Shown one piece after another: positions 18,701 through 27,005 of a DNA stretch of 64,000 nt (positions are counted from its first letter, which is position 1; each line of letters begins with the position of its first letter). The position numbers and the translations under genes were made by a program. The notes beneath the pieces are model-generated. The model was not told where the DNA came from, did not search any database, and was given only the letters and a program-made list of their open reading frames with translations. The DNA comes from Bacteroides zhangwenhongii (GTDB taxonomy: Bacteria > Bacteroidota > Bacteroidia > Bacteroidales > Bacteroidaceae): the NCBI RefSeq assembly GCF_009193325.2, contig NZ_CP059856.1, forward strand, positions 1,302,001 through 1,366,000. Direction: 5' to 3'.

Positions 18701-18937
18701 GTAGCTAAAGAAACACATACTTTGCAATTCTCTGTTGATATAATGAATGTTGGTAACTTGCTTAATAGAAAATGGGGACTTGAAAGTTATATGTCCAATA
18801 ACTCATATTCTCCTATTTCATACTCCGGTGGAGGTGAATTTCAATATACTCAAGGAGATAAATACGATCCATTTAAAGAGATCTCAAACATAAGCTCTCG
18901 ATGGAGATGTCAACTTGGTTTAAGATATATATTCTAA
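15773..18937 (+). CDS. Oar-like TonB-dependent outer-membrane receptor
   Basis: 1054 aa. A signal peptide (about 1-22) is followed by a carboxypeptidase-regulatory-like domain (about 27-110: AGKVTAQKEPIIGATVV, VSYVGYS), the hinge LLDEVVVTGQ, a TonB plug region (about 130-240, with VPTMSRSLNDITRLTPQ and RYNSFQIDGAMNND), and a long beta-barrel ending in aromatic Phe (LRYIF). The plug style resembles Oar/OmpA-related receptors rather than SusC, and no SusD follows, so a glycan PUL is not indicated. The substrate is unknown; peptides, proteins or metal chelates are possible. The region is visibly more AT-rich than the polysaccharide locus. A bidirectional terminator follows. Confidence 0.88.
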   Translation: MQKRMRSFLVVAMLMLIATVNAQVTTSSIAGKVTAQKEPIIGATVVAIHEASGTRYGAITNIDGRFTMQGMRAGGPYKVEVSYVGYSTAVFNKINLQLGETYQLDIQLKESSELLDEVVVTGQKGVAASRTGAATSFSLKNIESVPTMSRSLNDITRLTPQATVNSNGAISFAGANNRYNSFQIDGAMNNDVFGLTSNGTNGGQASVEPVSLETIEQIQINIAPFDVRQSGFTGGGINAITKSGTNKFHGSAYFFGNTQALIGTTAGEMEEGQKRTKLDKQHDYQWGVTIGGPIIKDKLFFFANYEKTDKSYPTAYNVGDGSDFTLEETQRVLDILKDKTGGKYNANFDPKDIYTRSDKVGTKIDWNINDRNKFTARYSFVGAQRYNFSRSYSKLNASDVAFVFTNKTHSLTAELNSRIGDNMNNEARFSYVRVRDNREPQGDIFPAITVKKGASSMLLGTEYSSCANRLDQDIFTLSDNFSVLLGNHSLIFGTHNEMYQFENLFIQNLYGAYTFNSIDDLENGVINNYYYGRSKVDVTGRDDWAPSFGAMQLGFYAQDTWNATNRFTLTYGIRMDIPIFLDTPTKNDDFNNTDIAKNYSVYTNRKLSSTPLWSPRLGFRWKLTDDGRALLRGGLGVFTGRIPFVWLSNSFSNTGMEFEKYSLKSKDIKKLGNAFYFNTDPKGQAEMLQNATASTTEVDVFSKDFKFAQNLRANLAFEYMLPGDVKMTLEGLYSKTLNDIYYRNLNYEMDGDATVGSTYSSLSFDNRPMFKQQNDKYTDIMLLDNTSKGYTYNVSLKLEKSFNFGLDVMAAYTYGESKSINSATSSVAYSNWRYNETKGNPNAPELSVSDYSIPHRIVASLSYGKEYAKRFKSTVSLVYTGQSGAPYNITYYGDLNGDGSNGNDLVFIPTDEQIDAMQFKAKGNLDADQQKADLKAFLGSAKYLKDHRGEYYERNSDRMSFEHHFDFRFLQDFKFRVAKETHTLQFSVDIMNVGNLLNRKWGLESYMSNNSYSPISYSGGGEFQYTQGDKYDPFKEISNISSRWRCQLGLRYIF

Positions 18938-18957
18938 GACGAAATATTCCATAAGAA

Positions 18958-18997
18958 AAGCCGGATAGATGAATAAGTCTATTCGGCTTTCTTTTTT
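18958..18997. terminator. Bidirectional terminator between TonB receptor and EEP gene
   Basis: A 12-bp stem (AAGCCGGATAGA with TCTATTCGGCTT, one G-U) and an 8-nt loop precede TCTTTTTTT. The tail touches the stop codon of the convergent gene at 18997. Confidence 0.85.
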
Positions 18998-20145
18998 TAT
19001 AGCTTCATCCTCATCACCACCGGATTATGATCGCTATAACTCCAGTCCGGTGAAAAGTAATCCGTACTTTTCAGTTCCGGAGAGTGGAGGACATAGTCAA
19101 TTCTTAGTAAATGCTTGAAAAATTTGAAAGTATACATATAGCCATGTCCGCTTGTCTGGAAGCCATCTTGCAGTTTGTTACCTTTCTTGTCACCTTTCTT
19201 ATCACCTTTCTTATCACCTTTCCTGTTACCTTTTATGGTGTGATAGACATAAGAAGACGGTAGAGAGTTGAAGTCACCACAGACGAGGGTAGGATGGGGG
19301 GAGTCGGCTATCAGTTGTTTGAGGACATCAGCTTGTCCGGCACGTTTCCGGAAGTTCTCGTGCAGACCGTCTATCAGAGTCAGAGCGGCACGTTCCGCTT
19401 TTTGGGTATCCTCCTTGTAAAGCTCTTTTTCCAGTTTTCTTTTGTTACGCGTCACTTCCGTTGTTTGCAGATGATTATTAAACAGGCGGATCGTGCGACC
19501 GGGTATTTCGATGTCACACCACAGGCTGCAATTCTTAGAGTCAGGATAGGTGATAAGACTCTGTTCCCTGATAGGATAACGGCTGAAAACAGCCAGTTGC
19601 AAAAGCTCCTTTCCTTCGGGAGCGGAAGGAATATACTGATACGGCCAGTTAGAAAAAGCGGCACATACACTGTCAATGTTAAATGAGGAATTGATACCGA
19701 CCTCCTGCAAGCAGAGGATATCCGCTTGCAGATTCTGCATTTGAGTAGCGATACCTTTGCAGGAATACCCCATATGTTCGTGGTTGAAAGCATCCACATT
19801 GTAAGTCGCTACGGTCAATATTCCGGGTGTATAGGTTCCCAGCTTGGCTATCGGCTCCGAAGCCGGGCTGAAAAGAGGAAACTGAAAGACGCAACTTATA
19901 TACCCCCAATTACCGAATAAAGCAATGAGAGAAAGGAAAACCCAACACCGCCAGCGGATCGTCCAATAAATGGCAAAAGCCAGATTAGCCAATAAAAGTA
20001 CAGGCAACCCTAGACCAATAAAGGGGATAAGTTTGAAACTCTCCGGTGTGGCACTTCCGGCAAAGGCACCCACTAGGGTAACACCTGCCAAAACACCTGT
20101 CAGCAGGATAGAAAAATAGTAGAACAGTCTATAAAAGGCTTTCAT
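18997..20145 (-). CDS. Membrane-anchored endonuclease/exonuclease/phosphatase family protein
   Basis: 382 aa. Three N-terminal hydrophobic helices (about residues 1-95) precede an EEP (DNase I-like) domain from about 108. Metal and catalytic motifs are present: VATYNVDAFNHE, LCLQEVG, VCGDFNSLPSS and SDHNPVV near the C terminus. The family hydrolyses phosphodiester bonds in nucleic acids, phosphoinositides or sphingomyelin; the target here is unknown, and the domain probably faces the periplasm. A run of KGDK repeats (about residues 303-322) is encoded by a 12-bp tandem repeat. The gene lies downstream of the hybrid histidine kinase on the same strand. Confidence 0.88.
   Translation of the reverse strand: MKAFYRLFYYFSILLTGVLAGVTLVGAFAGSATPESFKLIPFIGLGLPVLLLANLAFAIYWTIRWRCWVFLSLIALFGNWGYISCVFQFPLFSPASEPIAKLGTYTPGILTVATYNVDAFNHEHMGYSCKGIATQMQNLQADILCLQEVGINSSFNIDSVCAAFSNWPYQYIPSAPEGKELLQLAVFSRYPIREQSLITYPDSKNCSLWCDIEIPGRTIRLFNNHLQTTEVTRNKRKLEKELYKEDTQKAERAALTLIDGLHENFRKRAGQADVLKQLIADSPHPTLVCGDFNSLPSSYVYHTIKGNRKGDKKGDKKGDKKGNKLQDGFQTSGHGYMYTFKFFKHLLRIDYVLHSPELKSTDYFSPDWSYSDHNPVVMRMKL
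19178..19237 (-). repeat. 12-bp tandem repeat within the EEP gene
   Basis: Five in-frame 12-bp units (plus-strand core TCACCTTTCTTA) encode GNRK-GDKK-GDKK-GDKK-GNK-like residues. The two central copies are identical. In-frame period means copy-number change alters length but not frame. Confidence 0.85.
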
Positions 20146-20215
20146 AATAATCTTACTTTATTCTCACACAATATTCTGATTCAGGCACAGTCATTCCGTC
20201 GTCACCCCTTCGTAG

Positions 20216-22882
20216 TCACTTCTTCGTCAACCACTTATTGATTACCTCTTTCAGTTTCGACTGAGCTATCGGTTTCGCTATGAAGTCATTGCATCCCGCT
20301 TCCATCGCAGCTTTCACATCATGCTCATAGGCAAAAGCACTCTGAGCGATAATAGGGACCGTAGCAGACAGTTCGCGAATGATCTTGGTAGCCTCCAGTC
20401 CATCCAGATTCGGCATTTTGATATCCATCAGAATCAGATCCGGCTTCACCTCATCGTACAAGAGAACCGCTTCCATACCATCGTTGGCACGGACGAGACG
20501 ATACTGCTTGCTTAGAATAGCGTTCAGTAAATCATAGTTACTGTCCGTATCTTCGGCAATCAGGATACAGACCGTTCCTGTTCCAGTTCCCTTTCCCTTT
20601 CCCGTTCCTTCATTCGTAGAACCACCGTTTTCACTCTGCGGCATCTCCTCTTTGTAGAGCACTGTCTTCATCTCCGAATCGACTTCTTTGGGCGTTTCCT
20701 GTGTATTATACGGCAAAGTAAACGTAAACGTTGTGCCCACACCCACTATTGAACTGACGGAAATCTGTCCGCCGAGCCGTTCCACGATAGACTTGCAGAT
20801 AGACAATCCCAGTCCCGTTCCTTGAGCGTGATTATTCAATTTGGCGAAACGCTCGAACACACGTCCCACCTTTTCCGGTTCGATTCCCGTGCCCGTATCC
20901 GTTACATGAAATACGATCTGACCATCCACCAACTCATAACCGTACTTGATACTGCCTTCCTTCGTAAACTTTACCGCATTCCCGATCAGGTTTGAAATCA
21001 CCTGGAACACACGGTTCTTGTCCGTCTCTATCCGCAGGCTCTCGTCCGAAGGCTCATAGACAAGTTGCACACCCTCCGGCGTGCGGAATATATGCGCATC
21101 ATGTATCTCCTGACACAAACTATGCAGACTCGTAAGTCCAAATGAAAACTCAATCGTTCCCGACTCAATCTTCGAAAGATCGAGAATCTCGTTAATCAGT
21201 TGCAGCAGACGCTCATTGTTGGCTTCCACAATATTATAATACGTTCTCCGTTCTTCCGCGTCATCACTTTCGGCTATCAGATGCGAGAAACCGACAATCG
21301 CATTCAGCGGTGTACGGATCTCATGACTCATATTGGCGAGGAAAGCCGATTTCAGATTGTCGGACATCTCCGCTTTCTCCTTCGACGCCTGGAGTTCCCG
21401 CTTGATCATCTCCAGCTCCGTGATATCCCACTCAATGCTGACGATGATAGGAGAGGACAACTCGTCACCATCCACCTTAATCTTTCGTTTGTCAAGAATA
21501 ATCAAACTTCCGTTTCTATCCTTTCCCTCAGCGATCCAATGCAGCCCTTTTCCGGTAGCGGCTACCTCAATATCCTCCTGCCTCTTCTTTTCCGCTACAA
21601 TCGGCGGGTAGAAGTCGTAATCATTCTTGCCCACCGGATTATCATTAAATTGATCCCGGTTGTACGATTCGCGGTTCCGATACACATATCTGAAATCATT
21701 ATTGACTTCTTTCACCACAATTCCTGCGGGAAGATTATTGATCGTCGTATCCATAATCCGGTTGAGTCGTTTAATCTGCGCCTCATACCTCATTCTTTCC
21801 GAGATGTTATGAGCGAACGACCAGAAGCTCTCCTCACCGGAATCACTGATAACGTTGTACATCGTACATTCGTAAGCCAGAATATCCTTATGAATTTTAG
21901 AAGGACGATGTGCGATAAATGTATTGCTGCCGTTTTGCACCGCATTTCTGCACCGTTCCTGCCAAGCCTCTTCGGTCGGCATATCTGCGGTGACATCATA
22001 GATTTTCAACCGGCTGATGTCCATATTATCCGCCAGACCGTGATTATGTAGAAAACGTCGGTTGGCAAAGATCATCGTACCGTCAGGTTGGGCGGCAAAT
22101 ATGCTTTCTGTTGCATTATTAATGGCATGAGTCAATGTATTGATGTCATTCCTCCGGTGTTGGAGATCACTGATATTCTGAATATATCCTTCTATATTGA
22201 AACTGCCGTCGGGCACTTCCTCCCGCAGATAAGTCTGGATGCACACATAAAAAATGCTCCCGTCGAGCCGAATCCGGTAGCTGATACTTTCCGAGTTGAA
22301 TTCCGATACATTCTTTTCGCACCAATCTTCGAAAGCCAGGCGATCCTCCTCCATTATCAACTGCTTGTACGTGTCGAAAGAGATGTGCTGCACACCCTCC
22401 TTGCACAATACTCCTGTGTATCCTGTATAATGAAACACATTTTCCGCCGTATTATACGTCCAATGTCCGATCTGCGCCACCTTCTGAATCTCGCGCAACG
22501 TGCGGTTTGCCTGCTCCAACTGGCGTTTCACGTTACTTCTTTGCGTGATATCCCGATATTGGCAAAGCACCATGTCGTCATACGGATACATGAGACACTT
22601 GAAATAGAACGTCTCATCCTTCAGCACCAGCTTAAAGTTTTTGCTGATATTCCGTTGTTCCCCGATCACCGTCTCGAACACCGGCATAACCTTATCCCGT
22701 GTACGTTCCGGCAAAAGTTCGAAAATATTCTTCCCTAAAAGAACTTCTTCTTGCAGAAACCATAAATCGCAATGAGAATCGATATCCACACAGATACCAT
22801 TTCTGTCTATCAGCAACATTGTGTCTGCCGTCAGTTCCAGAATTCTTTGTGCATTGTTTGCATTGTGTAATGTCCTGTCCAT
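20216..22882 (-). CDS. Multi-PAS hybrid sensor histidine kinase/response regulator
   Basis: 888 aa with no transmembrane segment, so a cytosolic sensor. Four PAS-like domains are inferred at roughly residues 8-115, 125-240, 245-365 and 370-490. Then HisKA with His520 in NMSHEIRTPLNA, the HATPase domain (N box NLIGNAVKF, G1 DTGTGI, G2 GTGLGLSI), a Gly/Thr/Lys linker (about 756-770), and a receiver domain with phospho-acceptor Asp820 in LILMDIKMPN and Lys870 in IAKP. There is no HPt or DNA-binding output, so a partner must exist elsewhere. It directly follows the polysaccharide operon by 45 bp on the same strand and may be partly co-transcribed. Confidence 0.92.
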   Translation of the reverse strand: MDRTLHNANNAQRILELTADTMLLIDRNGICVDIDSHCDLWFLQEEVLLGKNIFELLPERTRDKVMPVFETVIGEQRNISKNFKLVLKDETFYFKCLMYPYDDMVLCQYRDITQRSNVKRQLEQANRTLREIQKVAQIGHWTYNTAENVFHYTGYTGVLCKEGVQHISFDTYKQLIMEEDRLAFEDWCEKNVSEFNSESISYRIRLDGSIFYVCIQTYLREEVPDGSFNIEGYIQNISDLQHRRNDINTLTHAINNATESIFAAQPDGTMIFANRRFLHNHGLADNMDISRLKIYDVTADMPTEEAWQERCRNAVQNGSNTFIAHRPSKIHKDILAYECTMYNVISDSGEESFWSFAHNISERMRYEAQIKRLNRIMDTTINNLPAGIVVKEVNNDFRYVYRNRESYNRDQFNDNPVGKNDYDFYPPIVAEKKRQEDIEVAATGKGLHWIAEGKDRNGSLIILDKRKIKVDGDELSSPIIVSIEWDITELEMIKRELQASKEKAEMSDNLKSAFLANMSHEIRTPLNAIVGFSHLIAESDDAEERRTYYNIVEANNERLLQLINEILDLSKIESGTIEFSFGLTSLHSLCQEIHDAHIFRTPEGVQLVYEPSDESLRIETDKNRVFQVISNLIGNAVKFTKEGSIKYGYELVDGQIVFHVTDTGTGIEPEKVGRVFERFAKLNNHAQGTGLGLSICKSIVERLGGQISVSSIVGVGTTFTFTLPYNTQETPKEVDSEMKTVLYKEEMPQSENGGSTNEGTGKGKGTGTGTVCILIAEDTDSNYDLLNAILSKQYRLVRANDGMEAVLLYDEVKPDLILMDIKMPNLDGLEATKIIRELSATVPIIAQSAFAYEHDVKAAMEAGCNDFIAKPIAQSKLKEVINKWLTKK

Positions 22883-22927
22883 GTATGATTTTTTTTATAA
22901 GATAACAAAAGATTCCGCAATTTGTTT

Positions 22928-24142
22928 TTACTTCTCCGCCCGTTTCGCTTTTTCCCACGCTCCGTTTCCTTTTTTCCTTTTCAGGTAATGGATCCCTTTC
23001 AACACATTGATATTCATAAAAAGAAAATAATAAGGGATGAAGAGTATCTTGTTCTTAATCTGCCTGGTAGACAGATAATAGCCCCAATATCCCAACCCGT
23101 AGAAGAGGATCTGCATCCCAAGTAGCACTCCGTAGAATACCGTAGAACCGCCCGACAGCAGAATCGCCACGTTCAGCGGCAGGAGTGCGAACAGCAGGAA
23201 CGGAGTGACCGACCACCTCAACACCCGGTGCGACGTATATTGAAAGCTGAGTACTCCGTAGCGGAACGGGTTCAGCAACGGGCGCAGCCGCCAGATAGAC
23301 TGCAATCCTCCCGCAGCGATGCGCACCTTTCTTTTTTCTTCCTCCCTCATATCCGCCGAACCGCTTTCGATGGCGTAGGCATTGGTGCAGTAAGCAATCG
23401 TGTACCCCTTCATCGTGATTCGCAGCGATAGGATGAAGTCGTCGAGCAACGTATCCGGTTCCATCGCCTCGAACAGTTCGCGGCGTACGGCAAACAGTTC
23501 ACCCGCAGCCCCCACTGCTGAATATAGCCGTGCGTCCAACGCTTTCAGCGTCGACTCATACTTCCAGTAAATCCCTTCGCCACCGGCGGCAGCCCCGTTC
23601 TTCGTCTGCACGGCAATCCGTTTCTCTCCCGCCACGCATCCCACTTTCGGATCCTGAAAGGCGAGTACAATCTCCCGTATCGCTTCCCGGTTCACCATCG
23701 TATTGGCGTCCGTGAAGACAACGAGCGGAGTATCTACAAGCGTCATTCCGCGCGTCATTGCAGCTGTCTTACCTTGTCGGAGCGGTTGGAAATGCACCGT
23801 CGCCTTTCCCTGCCAGCGTGTCTGCAAGCGTTCGTTCGTTCCGTCATTGCTGCCGTCCGTCACCCAGACAATGTGCAGCTTATCCGCAGGATAGTCCAGC
23901 TCAAGACAGTTCTCCATCTTCTCGTCCACCACCTCTTCCTCGTTGAAAGCCGTGATAAACAGCGTCACCTCCGGCAGTTCCCCGTCCGTTGCCGGCAGCG
24001 AGCGTTTCACCGGTTTCACGAAAAGCTCTTTCAGCTTGACAAGGATGTAAAGCAGGATTCCGTAGCCCAGATACGTGTAGAACACAACGAACAGGGCAAA
24101 CCAGAAAAGAATTTCGAGACAAAGAGTAAGTGTGTTGTTCAT
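22928..24142 (-). CDS. Membrane glycosyltransferase family 2
   Basis: 404 aa. One N-terminal helix (about 8-33), a GT2 catalytic domain and about three C-terminal helices match processive or lipid-linked GT2 enzymes. Visible motifs are VTLFITAFNEEEVV, the DGSND nucleotide-sugar site, FTDANTMVN in the metal-binding (DXD) position, and LLDDFILSLR. It is the last gene of the downstream half of the polysaccharide locus. Donor and acceptor sugars cannot be read from sequence. Base composition is markedly GC-rich compared with the 15-19 kb region. Confidence 0.88.
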   Translation of the reverse strand: MNNTLTLCLEILFWFALFVVFYTYLGYGILLYILVKLKELFVKPVKRSLPATDGELPEVTLFITAFNEEEVVDEKMENCLELDYPADKLHIVWVTDGSNDGTNERLQTRWQGKATVHFQPLRQGKTAAMTRGMTLVDTPLVVFTDANTMVNREAIREIVLAFQDPKVGCVAGEKRIAVQTKNGAAAGGEGIYWKYESTLKALDARLYSAVGAAGELFAVRRELFEAMEPDTLLDDFILSLRITMKGYTIAYCTNAYAIESGSADMREEEKRKVRIAAGGLQSIWRLRPLLNPFRYGVLSFQYTSHRVLRWSVTPFLLFALLPLNVAILLSGGSTVFYGVLLGMQILFYGLGYWGYYLSTRQIKNKILFIPYYFLFMNINVLKGIHYLKRKKGNGAWEKAKRAEK

Positions 24143-24167
24143 GATTTTTCAGCTTTTATTCTTTCCT

Positions 24168-25025
24168 TTATTTCTTTTTCACGAGATTGCTCTCCTCATC
24201 CTTATATTCCTTCTTCTTGGTGAACAATCCGCCGATTCCCTTCAAGCGACTGACGGCACGAACCTTGAAACTGTTGAACAGCGATCCGTCGGCTCCCACC
24301 GTGCCATACCCCGTGACGGCACGCGCGCGGCGTTTCCTCACAAAAGCGATTTTCCCGAACTGTTTCAGTTGCAGCGCCAGATACCCGTCCTCGCCCCGGA
24401 TGATGTCCGTGCGGATGCCCGTTTTCCGTGCCAAATCCGTGCGGTAAGCGAACACCAGCCCCCGCACACTCAGCTCCGGACGCTTGAACGATTGCAGCCA
24501 CAGATGCAGGTCGCGGGTAGCCTCATACAGCTTAAGTCCCCACCGGGAATGCTCCTCGTCCGGAATATAGCTCCATAGCGAACTTACCCCGACCACACCC
24601 GGACGCTCCAGCGCATCCACCATCGTCTCCACATACCTGGGCGGGTACATCGTGTCCGAATCAATGTTGATGTGATACTTTCCCCGTGCGTGGTTCAGCC
24701 CGCAAAGGCGGGCAAAACCGCAACTATGCCGCGTCTCCGTATAATAAGGTACTCCGCACGCCTGAAAAATCTCCGCCGTGCGGTCCTTCGATTCATTATC
24801 CACCCCGATGATCTCTACGGGATACTTGCACTGCATCTCGCTCAGCGACCACAGACAAGCCAACAAGTGTTTTTCCTCGTTGTAGCCTATCAGCGAGACG
24901 GTAACCACCGGATTCTCGCTCTGAAGCCCGGCGATCTTCCCGCGTATCTCTTCAACCACTACCGGCCGAGCCTCCGAAAAAGGCTTTTCATATACTTGCA
25001 GATATTTGCTGTACCATTGGCTCAT
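24168..25025 (-). CDS. Glycosyltransferase family 2
   Basis: 285 aa GT-A fold enzyme. Motifs are VTVSLIGYNEEKHLLACL, the donor-site VDNESKDRTAEIF, and metal-binding INIDSDTMYPP near residue 120. No membrane helix is predicted; the C-terminal tail is Lys-rich. It lies 25 bp upstream of the membrane GT2 in the same operon and presumably adds one residue of the repeat unit on the cytosolic face. Confidence 0.88.
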   Translation of the reverse strand: MSQWYSKYLQVYEKPFSEARPVVVEEIRGKIAGLQSENPVVTVSLIGYNEEKHLLACLWSLSEMQCKYPVEIIGVDNESKDRTAEIFQACGVPYYTETRHSCGFARLCGLNHARGKYHINIDSDTMYPPRYVETMVDALERPGVVGVSSLWSYIPDEEHSRWGLKLYEATRDLHLWLQSFKRPELSVRGLVFAYRTDLARKTGIRTDIIRGEDGYLALQLKQFGKIAFVRKRRARAVTGYGTVGADGSLFNSFKVRAVSRLKGIGGLFTKKKEYKDEESNLVKKK

Positions 25026-25055
25026 CGCAGTATTCCTCCTTGTCCTCCTTTAATA

Positions 25056-25817
25056 TCATTTCCTCCGTAAAAATCTCTCTATGTTTCTTACCAGACGATA
25101 ACCGAATATCCTGATCATCAGCGTCCTCGTGCGATAATACACAATCGCTTTATGTGAAAACCAAGAGTTCTGATAATGATGAATCGCGTATGTGAGAGGC
25201 GTTAAGACCACTTGTCGCGAGTCGAAGATCTTAGGTGAAAAATACTCACATGGCAGCACATAAACCTTTTCCGTCATTTCCTGTTTCCCTATCTTCTTCA
25301 GTTCACCAAGAGTAGTTCCGGACGGCAGATTACATATCGGTTTCAGTTTTCCGATCGTCTCATTCATAATCTCCGGCAACATACGGATATCCATTTGCCC
25401 GTTCTCCTGTATGAAATCCCTGTTTTCGTAATAGTCCAGACAAGCTTTAACCCAGTCACATCCGCTTTCGGCGCCGATGATAGCCGCCTCAATGGTCCCC
25501 GCGTTTTCAGCCCCGACAAAATAGGGGAGCGTCAGCAACTCGTCGAAACTCTTGAGCACTTCCACGTCCGAGTCGAGATAAATGCCTCCGTAATGATAGA
25601 GCGCATACATACGTATATAATCTGCGGCAAAAGCATATTTTTTGGCGGCGAAAGCCTGTGCTACCCACGAACTGCTGTTCAAGTCGAAACGGTTGCCGTC
25701 CCACAGCATCACCTCATATTCGGGGAGGAACTTCTTCCAGCTCTCCAGGCACTTCTGTATTTTGGGTGGATAAGGGTCACCGCTCAGCCAGCATAAATGT
25801 ATAATCTTCGGTATCAT
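25056..25817 (-). CDS. Glycosyltransferase family 32-type sugar transferase
   Basis: 253 aa from the ATG at 25817. A longer start at 25853 would overlap the upstream gene by 11 bp, but the conserved family N terminus MIPKIIHLCWLSG begins at 25817. The DXD motif is in GGIYLDSDVEVLKSFD, as in the Och1/capsular GT32 group, with the usual AADYIRMYALYHYGG just before it. It acts on a lipid-linked or capsular acceptor. It sits in tight order between two other glycosyltransferases. Confidence 0.88.
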   Translation of the reverse strand: MIPKIIHLCWLSGDPYPPKIQKCLESWKKFLPEYEVMLWDGNRFDLNSSSWVAQAFAAKKYAFAADYIRMYALYHYGGIYLDSDVEVLKSFDELLTLPYFVGAENAGTIEAAIIGAESGCDWVKACLDYYENRDFIQENGQMDIRMLPEIMNETIGKLKPICNLPSGTTLGELKKIGKQEMTEKVYVLPCEYFSPKIFDSRQVVLTPLTYAIHHYQNSWFSHKAIVYYRTRTLMIRIFGYRLVRNIERFLRRK

Positions 25818-25842
25818 AATAAAACGGTTAACTTTTTTTTCC

Positions 25843-26964
25843 TCATTTCTCATTTATTTCCTTAATCACCTTCTGCATCTGCGCTTCCCATGACAGCGGG
25901 CGCACCGACTCCCGGATCTCAGCCGGTGGAATCTTCAGCGACCGTTGAAACGCAATCAGCTTCGGGACGTCCACCGCCGACTCGTCCGCAGGCACCTTCC
26001 ACACATACGGCATATCGTCAAAATCCGCATCCGTCTCCGAGTAAGTGAAGGCGAACCCGCGTGCCGCGTACTCCCGGTTTTTCAGTGTCTTGATTTCCGT
26101 GATACCGCTCCGGTGGCGTCCCAGACTGCCGATGGCAAAGTCCGCGCGTTCAAAATGCGCATCGAGTTCCTCTCCGTGCAGAGGTCCGTGCAGAATCACG
26201 TACTCCTCCAGATGATGGTCGCGTATCACGGGAAGAATCTCCTCCCGTTCCCGTTCGCCCGACAGCGGACCTACGATATGGAAATAAACCTTATATTCCG
26301 GATTCGTCCGGTAATACTCCGCGAGGCCCCGTACCAGGCGGTCGAACCCGTGCCAATAGTGCACCTCCGCCACACCGATCAGGTGCAGCTCGTGTGAAGT
26401 GTCGTTCTGTCCGCTCCGCAGCGGGATAGCGTCGAAATCGATCCCGTTGGAAATCCGGATCGTCCTGCCTCCGAAAATCGTTTCCGCGTTGGAGAAAGTC
26501 ACGATGCCGTCCAGCAGCTTCGCCATCCGGTGGCGGAAACAACGGTCTACAGCGAGCGAAGCTCTCATAGACCGTGAGATGTACTCCTGATCGTAAGGAT
26601 AGGTCGGTATCTCCACCGCCACTTTCGCCCCCGTCTTTTTCAGGCGTTCCACCAGCCGCAGCGTGAAAGGGTTGGCGTTGTGATAGGAACGGATGTACAC
26701 AAAATCGATCTTCTCCCGCTGCGCGTACTTCACGATAGGCGAGTAGTAGACACGTTTCAGCAGCTTCGCCATCGTCCCTTTGCCGAAATCGGCCATCACC
26801 TCGTCGTCGATCATCAGCCGTCGGTTGCCGAAAGGCGTGGTGTCGTAGTAACACAAGCGAACATCCGCGCCGCATTTCTTGAGTGCCTTCACTTGGTAAT
26901 GTATCTTCTTACTGATTCCGTTTGCTTTATCGAAACCATGAAATATCAGGAATAAGGCTTTCAT
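25843..26964 (-). CDS. Glycosyltransferase (GT4-like, GT-B fold)
   Basis: 373 aa. The N-terminal FHGFDKANGISKKIHYQVKALK resembles the acceptor domain of GT4 enzymes; the C-terminal half has LIGVAEVHYWHGFDRLVRGLAEY, YFHIVGPLSGE and the donor-site region around DFAIGSLGRHRSGITEIKTLKNREYAARG. The classical EX7E is not clean, so the family call is moderate. It is part of the same leftward operon, just downstream of the Wzx flippase. Confidence 0.8.
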   Translation of the reverse strand: MKALFLIFHGFDKANGISKKIHYQVKALKKCGADVRLCYYDTTPFGNRRLMIDDEVMADFGKGTMAKLLKRVYYSPIVKYAQREKIDFVYIRSYHNANPFTLRLVERLKKTGAKVAVEIPTYPYDQEYISRSMRASLAVDRCFRHRMAKLLDGIVTFSNAETIFGGRTIRISNGIDFDAIPLRSGQNDTSHELHLIGVAEVHYWHGFDRLVRGLAEYYRTNPEYKVYFHIVGPLSGEREREEILPVIRDHHLEEYVILHGPLHGEELDAHFERADFAIGSLGRHRSGITEIKTLKNREYAARGFAFTYSETDADFDDMPYVWKVPADESAVDVPKLIAFQRSLKIPPAEIRESVRPLSWEAQMQKVIKEINEK

Positions 26965-27005
26965 GCGTGATCTTTGTCTTGGTGTATTTTGTTTATTCCG
27001 TTCAT

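Noticed and set aside
15773..18937. SusC of a polysaccharide utilisation locus
   Set aside because: No SusD gene follows, no glycoside hydrolases are near, and the plug sequence is Oar-like rather than SusC-like.
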